Shown here one piece after another: positions 14,150 to 21,551 of a DNA stretch of 37,315 nt. The DNA comes from Muribaculaceae bacterium (lineage in GTDB: Bacteria > Bacteroidota > Bacteroidia > Bacteroidales > Muribaculaceae). The position numbers and the translations under genes are program-made. Where the stretch lies: assembly GCA_029061255.1 (NCBI GenBank), contig JAIDSL010000037.1, positions 1 to 37,315 on the forward strand, in the 5' to 3' direction. Numbering within the stretch: position 1 is the stretch's first letter; each line of letters opens with the position of its first letter. A model generated the notes under the pieces. That model searched no databases and was not told the DNA's origin. It was given only the letters and a program-made list of their open reading frames with translations.

Positions 14150-17100
14150 TCAGTTGCGAATTACGATTTTCGATCTTCCATGACCTGACCTGCGGAGTTG
14201 AATCTGAGTCGGAATCTGCTCGGTCAATTCCTCCCGATGGGATATGACACCTACACGACGGCCGTTCTGCCCGTTGATTTCGGGGAGTCGTCGTAGCGTG
14301 CTCATCACCATATCGAGACTTTTGGCGTCGAGCGTTCCGAAACCCTCGTCGATGAAGAGTATGTCAACGTTAAGATCGGGTCGGTTCATAGCCGACAGGG
14401 CGAGTGACAGGGCAAGCGATATCATGAAGCGTTCGCCACCGGAGAGAACAGTCACGCTTCTCGGCTCATTGTTGTGGTATCTGTCAAGCACCAGAATCGA
14501 TAGTTGCTCGTTATCATCGCCGCAAGTGAGAGTATAATGGTCGGTGATCTGTCGGAGATAGATGTTCGCGTTGTCAAGGAGTGGCCGGAGAATGTGCGAC
14601 TGCACGAGTGTACGGAACTTCGTGCCCCCGAAGTATCGGTTCATCTTATCCCATTTCTCATATCGCAATGTCTTCCTTTCAAGGTCTTCTCTCTGTCTTT
14701 CGCTGTCTCTACGGGTCTTCTCGTCTGCTTCGAGTCTTTCCTTTATGACGCCCAGTTGCTGCGTGAGTTCACTTATTTTCTTCTCGTTGTCAGTCAGTAT
14801 ATCCTTCACTTGATCACGATCTTTGATCTGTGAGGTATCCTCGGCATCAAGCGCTCTCAGATTCTCTTTAAGGCATTTCTCGGCATCTGCTATCAGTGCG
14901 GCATTTTTGCTGAGATCCTCCCTGTGTTTTATTTGAATTATTCTTGCTTCCTTCACTTCCTTCGAGGCTCCGAGCAACTGACGCAGCATTGTTTCAGTAG
15001 TGCCGGATGCAATATAGTGTTCGTTGAGTTCTCTCTCTATTTCCTTTATTTTAAAATTATTTTCCGAGTAGCGGTTAATGACGGTTGAAACTTCGATTAA
15101 GAAGTCATTCCATTTATTTTGAAGGGTTTCTATAGTAAAGGATTTAAAGGAGTAGGAGAGAACGCCCTCGGCTTCCTCATCGACTGAGACTAAATGTTCT
15201 GACAGTTTCTCCTGAATAGCGGTAAGTGAATCCAATACTTTCAACAGTATGTCGTGTTGATGCTCGTCCTTGGTAAATTTTGACGTTCTTTCTGCGAACT
15301 CATCGGCATTCTTCTTGAGACGTATCGCAATGGCCGAAGGATCTGATTGCCATTCATCTGCATAGCCTCTCAGGGACTGGGTTATCGTGTTCCGAAGATT
15401 CACTATTTCCGCCCTAAGTTCCTCGATTCTTACTTCATCATTCCTTACTGTCTCTTTCTTTTTGGCAAGGTCTTGCAGCGACTTTTGAAGCAAGCTGTCG
15501 GCATCTCGATATTGCTTGTCAAGAACATCCTTCTGCTTTAAGAGTTCGTCTATCTCCTTCTGCATCTCGTCGGCCGAGGCAAGCTTTACGGAATTCTGAT
15601 AAATTTCACTTTCTATATCTGAGAGCTGATTTTCAATAACTTCAGGAAGATTGTCACACTCGGATATTTCAAGAACCTTGAGTTGTTGTTTGATTTCTGT
15701 ATCAGTTTTAGTCAGGTTCTCCTTTCTTTTCAGTAGTTCCGATTCCTTCGTTTTTAAGCTTCCTGCAGTGGTGTTCATTTTCTGGTGCGCATCATCTGAG
15801 GCTTCTTTGGCGATGTAATAAGTGTCAGTCAGTTTCTTCTTCTCCTCCTCCAGAGGGGAAAGAAGTCCCGAGAAATATCCGTCCTTGTTCCATTCACCAA
15901 GAAATTCAGAGATGGATTGGCCACAAAGCGGACAGTTGCAAGCGTGATCATCAGAGAGTTTTCTACGGAGTTCCCTGAAATTCTTTTTGACACTGAGATG
16001 CATCGTCATATATCTGTCTTCCGCGTCCTTCATCTCTTTTTCTGCCTTCTTACATTCTTTGGCAGCCTTATCGGCCGTCACCTTAAGTTTTGCAAGAAGT
16101 TTAGAAGTTGCAGACAAGTCCTTTTCCTCCTTATCCACCTCCTCCTTTTCCGTCTTCGCATTAGCAAGCCGGGAGGAAAGGTCCAGCAAAGAATGCTTTC
16201 TCTTCAGTAGATTTTCACCTTCTTTTCTCAGATTGCCCGGATTCAGCGCATCGCGCCGGTCTGATTTCTGCTTTATCGAAATCTGACAAGCGTTGCAGGC
16301 TTCTTCTTTATCCTTGACACTCTTTTCAAGTTGACCCAAATCCTTTAAAAGAATTTCGATAAGCGCATTGTTGTCAAGAATCGTCTTCTCCTTCTGACCT
16401 GTTTCTTTAAGCAGGGAAACGTAGTTGTCGATTTTGTGTATCGTCACTGATGACTCCTCGAAGACCATTAAAAGAGGTTCCTGCATTTTGATCCATTTTC
16501 GCTCCTCCTCCAAGATAAGCGTACGTTCGTTAGCAGCCTCTTTCCGAGCTTCGAGGTCTTTTGACAGCAGCATGAATTCAGATTTCATTTCATGAAGAGT
16601 CCTCTTATCGGATTCCACTGATTGGGTGGTTTCTAATTTCTTGGAAAGAAGATTCCGTTCCCGTTCGGTCTTATCCCATAGAGTTGTTAAGGCGGAACCC
16701 TTTCGGAACTCCGAAGACTCTTCATGCTTTTTTAAGAAAGCCTCCTCTTCTTTCAAGACAGAGATGTCTTTTTCCGCCTTCATAGCTACGTCGATATGGA
16801 GTATTCGGTTGCGAAGCTTGTCTGACTCTGCATGAAGGGTTGAAGCAAGCTTCTTTTTTTCTTCCTGCTCTGACAGCAATTCCTTACGTATCTCATCACT
16901 TATGATTTTTTTCCCGAATTCCTCGTAAAGTTTGGCGCTGATCTCTTTCTCCTGTTTGGCTTTTTTATATATATTGGAGATCGCTTCTCCATATCGTGAG
17001 AAGATATCGGTGGCCGTCAGTTGTTCGAGAATCCGCTCACGCTCCTCCTTTTTGCCTATCAGGAATGTCGCGAACTGCCCTTGTGCCAGCATAGCCATTC

Positions 17101-17605
17101 GGCTGAATTGCTCGAAGGAGAGTCCTACTGCTTTCTGAATGCGTTCTTTGATCTCTTCTTTCTTTTCTATCGTTGTAGACCCATCGATTGTGAGTCTCCA
17201 AGCAGGATCCCGATATTTACGGTGTGAGGTCCTTCCAAGCGAGTAACGCGACACGTAGTCGATGCCGTCATTGCCTGAAAAAGAAAGCTCCGCGTAGCAA
17301 TCATCCTTCCATGAGATGCCGATTCTGGTATATTGCCTGATGTTGTTGACGGAGATCTCTTCCCCGTCATTGTTTTTGTAGTTGTTGTTTTTTACATCGC
17401 TGACGCCTTTCACTCGAGGGGTGGTCCCGTATAAGGCCATCGAGATACAGTCAAGAATCACAGACTTTCCGGACCCTGTATCACCCGTGATGAGGAATAG
17501 GGAAGCCGGTAGTCCTGATTCATTATCGATGAGTCCGTTTTCAAAATCTATGTCTCCGCATTCTATGGAGGCGATATTGCGTATTTTGAGGTATTTGATT
17601 TTCAT
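14150..17605 (-). CDS. sbcC: SbcC, SMC-like ATPase subunit of the SbcCD nuclease
   Basis: 1,151 residues from the ATG at 17605 (N-terminus MKIKYLKIRNIASI, which matches the family; an ATG at 17683 would add 26 residues overlapping sbcD). It has Walker A GDTGSGKS (about 41-48), two long coiled-coil halves, the zinc-hook CPLC near residue 555, the ABC signature LSGGERF (about 1050) and Walker B ILFIDEGFGTLD (about 1085). With SbcD it opens and cleaves hairpins and protein-blocked DNA ends. The gene starts 13 nt after sbcD, so they form an operon. Its convergent neighbour hppA is separated by a terminator and a palindromic repeat. Confidence 0.96.
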   Translation of the reverse strand: MKIKYLKIRNIASIECGDIDFENGLIDNESGLPASLFLITGDTGSGKSVILDCISMALYGTTPRVKGVSDVKNNNYKNNDGEEISVNNIRQYTRIGISWKDDCYAELSFSGNDGIDYVSRYSLGRTSHRKYRDPAWRLTIDGSTTIEKKEEIKERIQKAVGLSFEQFSRMAMLAQGQFATFLIGKKEERERILEQLTATDIFSRYGEAISNIYKKAKQEKEISAKLYEEFGKKIISDEIRKELLSEQEEKKKLASTLHAESDKLRNRILHIDVAMKAEKDISVLKEEEAFLKKHEESSEFRKGSALTTLWDKTERERNLLSKKLETTQSVESDKRTLHEMKSEFMLLSKDLEARKEAANERTLILEEERKWIKMQEPLLMVFEESSVTIHKIDNYVSLLKETGQKEKTILDNNALIEILLKDLGQLEKSVKDKEEACNACQISIKQKSDRRDALNPGNLRKEGENLLKRKHSLLDLSSRLANAKTEKEEVDKEEKDLSATSKLLAKLKVTADKAAKECKKAEKEMKDAEDRYMTMHLSVKKNFRELRRKLSDDHACNCPLCGQSISEFLGEWNKDGYFSGLLSPLEEEKKKLTDTYYIAKEASDDAHQKMNTTAGSLKTKESELLKRKENLTKTDTEIKQQLKVLEISECDNLPEVIENQLSDIESEIYQNSVKLASADEMQKEIDELLKQKDVLDKQYRDADSLLQKSLQDLAKKKETVRNDEVRIEELRAEIVNLRNTITQSLRGYADEWQSDPSAIAIRLKKNADEFAERTSKFTKDEHQHDILLKVLDSLTAIQEKLSEHLVSVDEEAEGVLSYSFKSFTIETLQNKWNDFLIEVSTVINRYSENNFKIKEIERELNEHYIASGTTETMLRQLLGASKEVKEARIIQIKHREDLSKNAALIADAEKCLKENLRALDAEDTSQIKDRDQVKDILTDNEKKISELTQQLGVIKERLEADEKTRRDSERQREDLERKTLRYEKWDKMNRYFGGTKFRTLVQSHILRPLLDNANIYLRQITDHYTLTCGDDNEQLSILVLDRYHNNEPRSVTVLSGGERFMISLALSLALSAMNRPDLNVDILFIDEGFGTLDAKSLDMVMSTLRRLPEINGQNGRRVGVISHREELTEQIPTQIQLRRSGHGRSKIVIRN

Positions 17606-17618
17606 GTTGATGACTATC

Positions 17619-18857
17619 TTAATTTTCTTCCACCGTTCTTCTGATTTCTTCCTCCACTTCTCCAAAGAGTTCGTCAAGATCATCTATTGAAAGACCTGTG
17701 TAGGCATCTGCAGTCTTCCTGACAAAATCCAGAGGATTGGTCATTTGTTTGATTTCCTCTACATCGAATTTCGGATGTAAGTCATCAATAGAAGAGCAAT
17801 CCTCTTCGGGAGCGACGAATATCATACGTGGATTGTATCTGATGTCCTTGCCGCTTTGTTCGATAAGGGTATAGACTGAGGAGTTAAAATCGGCAGGAAT
17901 TTCAGCATTTTTATTGAAGCGCAGCCGTATGTAGACGTTGTCATTCTTTTTAAGGAATTTTTTAAGATAGGAGAGGGCAGCCTTTGAGGTCTCAAACGGT
18001 TGTGGCATATCATTAGGAAGAGTCAGGAAATGGCGAAGCTGATTGATAATGAGCTGCCTTATCATGACTTTTTCCCCATGTCGCTCTATATCGACAAGAG
18101 AGACGGAATGGGGATAGTTCTCGTCTTCGCTTACGTGCAGTACACTGCCGGAGTATCTGGCCGCAGGTGAAGGATAGGTATGGAAATCTTCGTCAAAAAC
18201 CGGTGCATAGCCAAGAGTCTGAGCCTTATGGATGTGTCCGAGAGCCATATAGTCATATCCCTCACCAAGAAGGTTGATGGATACAGGTCTGAGGTTGCCG
18301 ATTTCCGGATCATGTCCTTCCATATCACTTCCAACGGCAGCGAGATGTCCGGTCATAACAACTGGAAGATCGTCGGAGTTCTTATCTGCTATGTATTCCT
18401 GAAGATAACGCATTGTTTCAGTTCTGTCGCTTGACATATATGGAATAGCAATTATAAAACCGGAAGGCAGTCTTACTATATATCGCTCCTCCCATCCTTC
18501 GGGAGCGGAATGGAGGAGGGGAGGGGGAGTTCCGACGACAGTCACGCCACCGATTTCCCATACCTTGCTGTGTGAATCGATACGTGATGCCGAGTCGTGG
18601 TTTCCTGCTACTATGACGATGGCAAGAGCGGGGAACCTCCTTCTAAGATCCACAATCTGATCATTAAAGTCAGTCCAAACTCCTGCTGATGGTTGCGCTA
18701 CATCGAAGATGTCTCCGCTCATCAGAAGCGCGTCAGGTCTATGTTCTTCTATCCAATTCCGTAATTGACTGAAGAAATGCAGATGCTCGTCAAGTCTTTC
18801 GTAGTGTTGATATATGTTCTGGCCGAAATGAATGTCGGCAGTGTGTAGTATACGCAT
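17619..18857 (-). CDS. sbcD: SbcD, Mre11-like nuclease subunit
   Basis: A 412-residue metallophosphatase-type nuclease with all conserved motifs in order: ADIHFG (residues 8-13), SGDIFD (46-51), AGNHDS (86-91), TGHLAAVG (about 170) and GHIH (about 207). The C-terminal third is the capping region and ends in an acidic helix (EVEEEIRR) that contacts SbcC. It is the first gene of the sbcDC operon. A minus-strand -7 box lies 34 bp before the start. It is normal in length. Confidence 0.96.
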   Translation of the reverse strand: MRILHTADIHFGQNIYQHYERLDEHLHFFSQLRNWIEEHRPDALLMSGDIFDVAQPSAGVWTDFNDQIVDLRRRFPALAIVIVAGNHDSASRIDSHSKVWEIGGVTVVGTPPPLLHSAPEGWEERYIVRLPSGFIIAIPYMSSDRTETMRYLQEYIADKNSDDLPVVMTGHLAAVGSDMEGHDPEIGNLRPVSINLLGEGYDYMALGHIHKAQTLGYAPVFDEDFHTYPSPAARYSGSVLHVSEDENYPHSVSLVDIERHGEKVMIRQLIINQLRHFLTLPNDMPQPFETSKAALSYLKKFLKKNDNVYIRLRFNKNAEIPADFNSSVYTLIEQSGKDIRYNPRMIFVAPEEDCSSIDDLHPKFDVEEIKQMTNPLDFVRKTADAYTGLSIDDLDELFGEVEEEIRRTVEEN

Positions 18858-18890
18858 AATATGTAGAAAATTTGAGGGGTTAGTTCAGTA

Positions 18891-18898
18891 CAAAGTTA
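18891..18898 (-). promoter_or_regulatory. sbcDC promoter -7 box
   Basis: The minus strand reads TAACTTTG, a full TAnnTTTG match, about 34 bp before the sbcD start. The -33 element is poor. Confidence 0.55.
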
Positions 18899-18956
18899 CT
18901 AAAAATAATTGAGAATTGGGAATTTCTTAGGATAATTTTATTCAACTTTTGTAGTT

Positions 18957-18984
18957 AAAAACATCCCGCAAAGAGGCCGGGATG
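18957..18984 (-). terminator. Leftward terminator 1 in the sbcD upstream gap
   Basis: CATCCCG (18962-18968) pairs with CGGGATG (18978-18984) across a 9-nt loop. Read on the minus strand, five T follow (complement of 18957-18961). No annotated minus-strand gene lies upstream of it. Confidence 0.6.
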
Positions 18985-19030
18985 CTCTCGATTCGCTCGC
19001 GGACCGATAGGGGGAGACCCTGAGAGGGGG

Positions 19031-19060
19031 ATAAAAATAACCCCGCCACCTATGGCGGGG
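19031..19060 (-). terminator. Leftward terminator 2 in the sbcD upstream gap
   Basis: CCCCGCC (19041-19047) pairs with GGCGGGG (19054-19060), 6-nt loop; the minus-strand continuation is T-rich (complement of 19031-19040). Together with the other hairpin it implies leftward transcription entering from the right. Confidence 0.6.
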
Positions 19061-19123
19061 AGAGTATAAGGCGACGGATGAGTTTATGCCGTCGGCCCAA
19101 AGGTCGATACTCGTCATTACAAT

Positions 19124-19151
19124 GCATAATGCATAATGCACAATTCATAAT
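19124..19151. repeat. GCATAAT heptamer array
   Basis: Four consecutive heptamers: GCATAAT, GCATAAT, GCACAAT, TCATAAT. Confidence 0.8.
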
Positions 19152-19212
19152 TAAAGCAACTGCCGGATTTGGGGCAGCATGTATATTCATAAACTATGCA
19201 TTAATGCGCACG

Positions 19213-19244
19213 ACGTTGTACGTTGTACGTTTTACGATGGACGT
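19213..19244. repeat. ACGTTGT heptamer array
   Basis: Consecutive heptamers ACGTTGT, ACGTTGT, ACGTTTT, ACGATGG and a partial ACGT. The same family returns at 19669-19700. Confidence 0.75.
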
Positions 19245-19415
19245 ACGGATGCATGAGGAAGGTCATGGCTGCGGCGCGCCGTCAGGCATCATGCTCTCGC
19301 GAGGAAGGTCCGTCCGGACGGTAGATGTCCTTACACCTGCGGCAGAACGCGTCTGTCTGTTCCGAGCGTTGGGCTTCCGTGGACTATGGGATCAAAGCGG
19401 ACGAGGTTCTTTTTC

Positions 19416-19517
19416 AATGATAAATGATAAATTATTAATGATCAATTATCAATTGGGCGGCTACTTAGGAGGGTTCTCAACTAATGATCAATGATCAATG
19501 ATTAATGATCAATTTAT
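19416..19517. repeat. AATGATC/AATGATA heptamer arrays
   Basis: Two blocks in strict 7-bp phase: 19416-19450 (AATGATA twice, AATTATT, AATGATC, AATTATC) and 19483-19517 (AATGATC twice, AATGATT, AATGATC, AATTTAT). Confidence 0.8.
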
Positions 19518-19528
19518 CAGAGGAGCTC

Positions 19529-19594
19529 TTATTCACCTGGAAGCTGTTTTACTTTCGATCCATAGGGACGAATGCCACGAGCATCGGCAACCAT
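19529..19594 (-). CDS. Possible 21-residue leader peptide (weak)
   Basis: From the ATG at 19594 on the minus strand a 21-codon frame begins MVADARGIRPYGS and ends KQLPGE before TAA. It begins about 20 nt after the start site predicted from the -7 box at 19615-19622, so a transcript would carry it near its 5' end. The surrounding sequence can fold, so this may instead be part of an untranslated RNA or a dispersed repeat. Confidence 0.2.
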   Translation of the reverse strand: MVADARGIRPYGSKVKQLPGE

Positions 19595-19614
19595 CCGGAT
19601 TTCGTTTCCGGGTG

Positions 19615-19622
19615 CAAAGTTA
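19615..19622 (-). promoter_or_regulatory. Orphan leftward promoter -7 box
   Basis: The minus strand reads TAACTTTG followed by CACCC, a full -7 match with a TTTT 18 bp upstream. It points into DNA with no annotated gene for 750 bp but with two leftward terminators, so it may drive a small RNA. Confidence 0.45.
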
Positions 19623-19668
19623 GTATGTTTTTGGGGGGTTAAAACCTTATCTTGATAAGATGTTGGCG

Positions 19669-19700
19669 TTTTACGTTGGACGTTTTACGTTGGACGATGG
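19669..19700. repeat. Second ACGTT-family heptamer array
   Basis: A tandem 14-bp unit (GTTTTACGTTGGAC twice) that resolves into heptamers of the ACGTTTT/ACGTTGG type, then ACGATGG. Confidence 0.7.
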
Positions 19701-19841
19701 ATGAGGAGAGGGAATCACGCAGGGGGCGGAGGAGGTGGGAGTGCGGAAAGATTGTTTCACCTTCGACAGACCTGCTGACGCTATTTGGTGAATTTGAAGG
19801 GGACGGTGGCTGAAGCCGCTGCCAGTAAAAGAGGGATTTGG

Positions 19842-20068
19842 GCCGAGCGTGCTCGGCTACTATCATAGACCCTCCGGAAATGGGAAAGCATGGAGGATGG
19901 TTGTGAATTGGATGCGGCACGATGAGATTCTGTATTCAGTCTTGAGTTTAAGTCAAGACCGGGATACCCAAATTTTTGAGATAGGAGAAAATTTGTGGAG
20001 GCTGCCGTCAAGCACTCCGCCCGCATGCATAGCGACACTTGACGTTCCTCCCGGACGAAGTAACTTCG
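19842..20068. other. Hairpin-rich segment
   Basis: Perfect inverted repeats at 19842-19857 (GCCGAGC/GCTCGGC), 19939-19959 (GTCTTGA/TCAAGAC), 20007-20043 (GTCAAG/CTTGAC) and 20056-20068 (CGAAGT/ACTTCG). It could be a structured RNA or a decayed repeat element; no known RNA family is recognised. Confidence 0.35.
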
Positions 20069-20171
20069 CACAGAAAAACGCCTTCCTGCCGAGGCTCAAT
20101 GCTCAAAGGGGAAGGACATCTGAAATCTATGGAAAATATAACTGAGACCTAAGACTCTAATTAAAAAATTC

Positions 20172-20212
20172 CATAATACATTATGAGGATTCCGAAATTT
20201 TCAGTAAATTTG
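20172..20212 (+). promoter_or_regulatory. Promoter and palindromic operator of the XRE gene
   Basis: TAAATTTG at 20205-20212 is a full -7 match, 22 bp before the start codon. The palindrome CATAAT-AC-ATTATG (20172-20185) overlaps the -33 position, where a repressor such as the XRE protein could block RNA polymerase. Confidence 0.5.
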
Positions 20213-20234
20213 CGTCAAATTCAATTTTGATGGT

Positions 20235-20462
20235 ATGGAACGAGACCTAAATCGGATAAAACTAGTATTAGTTGAGAAGAAGAGAACCAATAAATGGTTG
20301 GCAGAGCAATTGGGCAAGGATCCAGCAACTGTCTCTAAATGGTGTACCAATACGGCACAGCCAGGATTGGAAACTTTATTTGCAATTGCAGAGCATTTGA
20401 ATGTTAGGGTTAGGGATTTGCTGAATGAACCTTCTCTACAAGCTCTACAAGAATCATACTAA
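20235..20462 (+). CDS. Small XRE-family helix-turn-helix regulator
   Basis: 75 residues, almost entirely one HTH_3/XRE domain: helices around KWLAEQLGKDPATVSKWCTNTAQP (residues 19-42) with the recognition helix DPATVSKW, then LFAIAEHLNVRVRDLL. Such proteins control restriction-modification and other defence operons. It is the first gene of the defence strand, and its 3' end overlaps the longest form of the following WYL gene. A palindrome in its own promoter suggests autoregulation. It has no second domain, so any signal must act through DNA binding or a partner protein. Confidence 0.88.
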   Translation: MERDLNRIKLVLVEKKRTNKWLAEQLGKDPATVSKWCTNTAQPGLETLFAIAEHLNVRVRDLLNEPSLQALQESY

Positions 20463-21516
20463 TATCAAAGTTTTTCTAATTTTGGCAACGAATAAAAATG
20501 CACGACTCCGTTACGAAGCACTTGATAAGTGTCTGAGTAATTTTTCACGCAAGTTCTACATTGAGGACTTGCAGCAAGCCGTATGCCAATATTTAAAAGA
20601 TCAACTTAGTGAGGAAATAACAGTAAGTGTCCGACAGATATATCAAGACTTGAAAGAGATGGAGATAAATCCGGGAATGAACGCTCCAATCAAGGCTTAC
20701 AAGGACGGTACCAGAAGAAAGTATTACAGATATTCAGAATCGGGCTTCTCCATTGTTGATCTTACTGATGATGAGCTTACTCAACTTGAAACCACAGTCA
20801 GGATGCTTGCATCTTTCCGTGGTATGCCTCAGTTTGATTGGATGGCTGACATAATTAATAAGCTCAAAAAGAAATACAAGGTTAAAGGCTCAGAAAAAAC
20901 TGTAATTTCCTTTGATTCTAATATAGACTTGGTAGGTATTGACCTATTCAGAGAATTATTCTCTTTTATAGTTAAGGAGCAACCGGTCAAACTTACATAT
21001 CAACCTTATGAACAGGCTGAAGACCCATGTGTGTTCCACCCCTATTTTCTAAAGCAGTATAATAACAGGTGGTATCTTCTCGGGTATAATGAGAAATATA
21101 AGGATATATCTATCTATGCAATTGACAGAATAAAATATATTGAATCTTGCGATAAGGATATTCAGTTTATCCCTGATTCAATCATAGGAGATCCGATGGA
21201 TTACTTCTATGATATTGTTGGCATCACCATTCCCAAGGAAGCAAAGATTGAAAAGGTAGTGCTTCGTTTTAGCCCCAAGAGATTCCGTTATGTTGTATCG
21301 AAACCACTTCATAATTCACAGACGCATAATCACGCAGAGCATACAGTTACACTGAAAATAATGCCAAACAGAGAATTGACTCAGACTATTCTCAGTTTTG
21401 GTAAAGATGTTGAGATATTGGAACCTCAGCATCTCAGGGAAGAAATTGCTTCGATATATAAAGAAGCATACGAGAAAAATTCAGTTTTGAAGTTTGACTG
21501 CAAAACTGAGCAGTAA
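20425..21516 (+). CDS. WYL-domain transcriptional regulator of the defence island
   Basis: 363 residues from the ATG at 20425, which overlaps the XRE gene by 38 bp. The first 19 residues look unlike the family; a TTG at 20482 would give ATNKNARLRYEALDKC directly, so that start is a serious alternative. A winged helix lies at about 30-100, the WYL domain at about 175-245 (HPYFLKQYNNRWYLLGY) and a WCX-type C-terminal domain at about 265-350 (IEKVVLRFSPKRFRYV). The layout is like BrxR and CapW, repressors of BREX and CBASS loci that respond to ligand. A perfect inverted repeat over its 3' end, just before the next gene, is a candidate operator. Confidence 0.9.
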   Translation: MNLLYKLYKNHTNIKVFLILATNKNARLRYEALDKCLSNFSRKFYIEDLQQAVCQYLKDQLSEEITVSVRQIYQDLKEMEINPGMNAPIKAYKDGTRRKYYRYSESGFSIVDLTDDELTQLETTVRMLASFRGMPQFDWMADIINKLKKKYKVKGSEKTVISFDSNIDLVGIDLFRELFSFIVKEQPVKLTYQPYEQAEDPCVFHPYFLKQYNNRWYLLGYNEKYKDISIYAIDRIKYIESCDKDIQFIPDSIIGDPMDYFYDIVGITIPKEAKIEKVVLRFSPKRFRYVVSKPLHNSQTHNHAEHTVTLKIMPNRELTQTILSFGKDVEILEPQHLREEIASIYKEAYEKNSVLKFDCKTEQ

Positions 21517-21521
21517 CTTTG
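21481..21521 (+). promoter_or_regulatory. Internal promoter with a 9-bp inverted-repeat operator
   Basis: TAACTTTG (21514-21521) is a full -7 match and includes the WYL stop codon; TTTG at 21493-21496 lies 17 bp upstream. The perfect inverted repeat TCAGTTTTG (21481-21489) / CAAAACTGA (21501-21509) has arm centres 20 bp apart, two helical turns, and covers the -33 region. It would control the methylase-kinase gene and those downstream, with a leader of about 25 nt. Confidence 0.6.
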
Positions 21522-21551
21522 CATCGTAAAACCAAAAAACAATTTACAGTT

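Larger units (their letters stand above)
18858..20234. other. 1.4-kb gene-free mosaic between sbcD and the defence island
   Basis: No credible protein gene. From left to right it has two leftward terminators (18957-18984 and 19031-19060), 7-bp-periodic repeats (19124-19151, 19213-19244, 19416-19517, 19669-19700), a leftward orphan promoter (19615-19622), a set of perfect hairpins (19842-19857, 19939-19959, 20056-20068), and the promoter of the XRE gene. Several open frames up to 138 codons run through the repeats but have low-complexity, repeat-derived translations. This resembles the repeat-rich intergenic DNA of many Bacteroidales. Confidence 0.6.

Noticed and set aside
19290..19330. Resemblance of GAGGAAGGTCCG to a core segment of RNase P RNA
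   Set aside because: The base match is imperfect and the partner segments expected 200-350 nt downstream are missing.
19078..19494. 138-codon plus-strand frame upstream of the island
   Set aside because: Much of its translation is read from the heptamer repeats and there is no promoter or family resemblance.
19639..20071. Two minus-strand frames of 93 and 96 codons
   Set aside because: Low-complexity, serine/arginine-rich translations through repeats and hairpins; no family recognised. Possibly remnants of a dispersed repeat.
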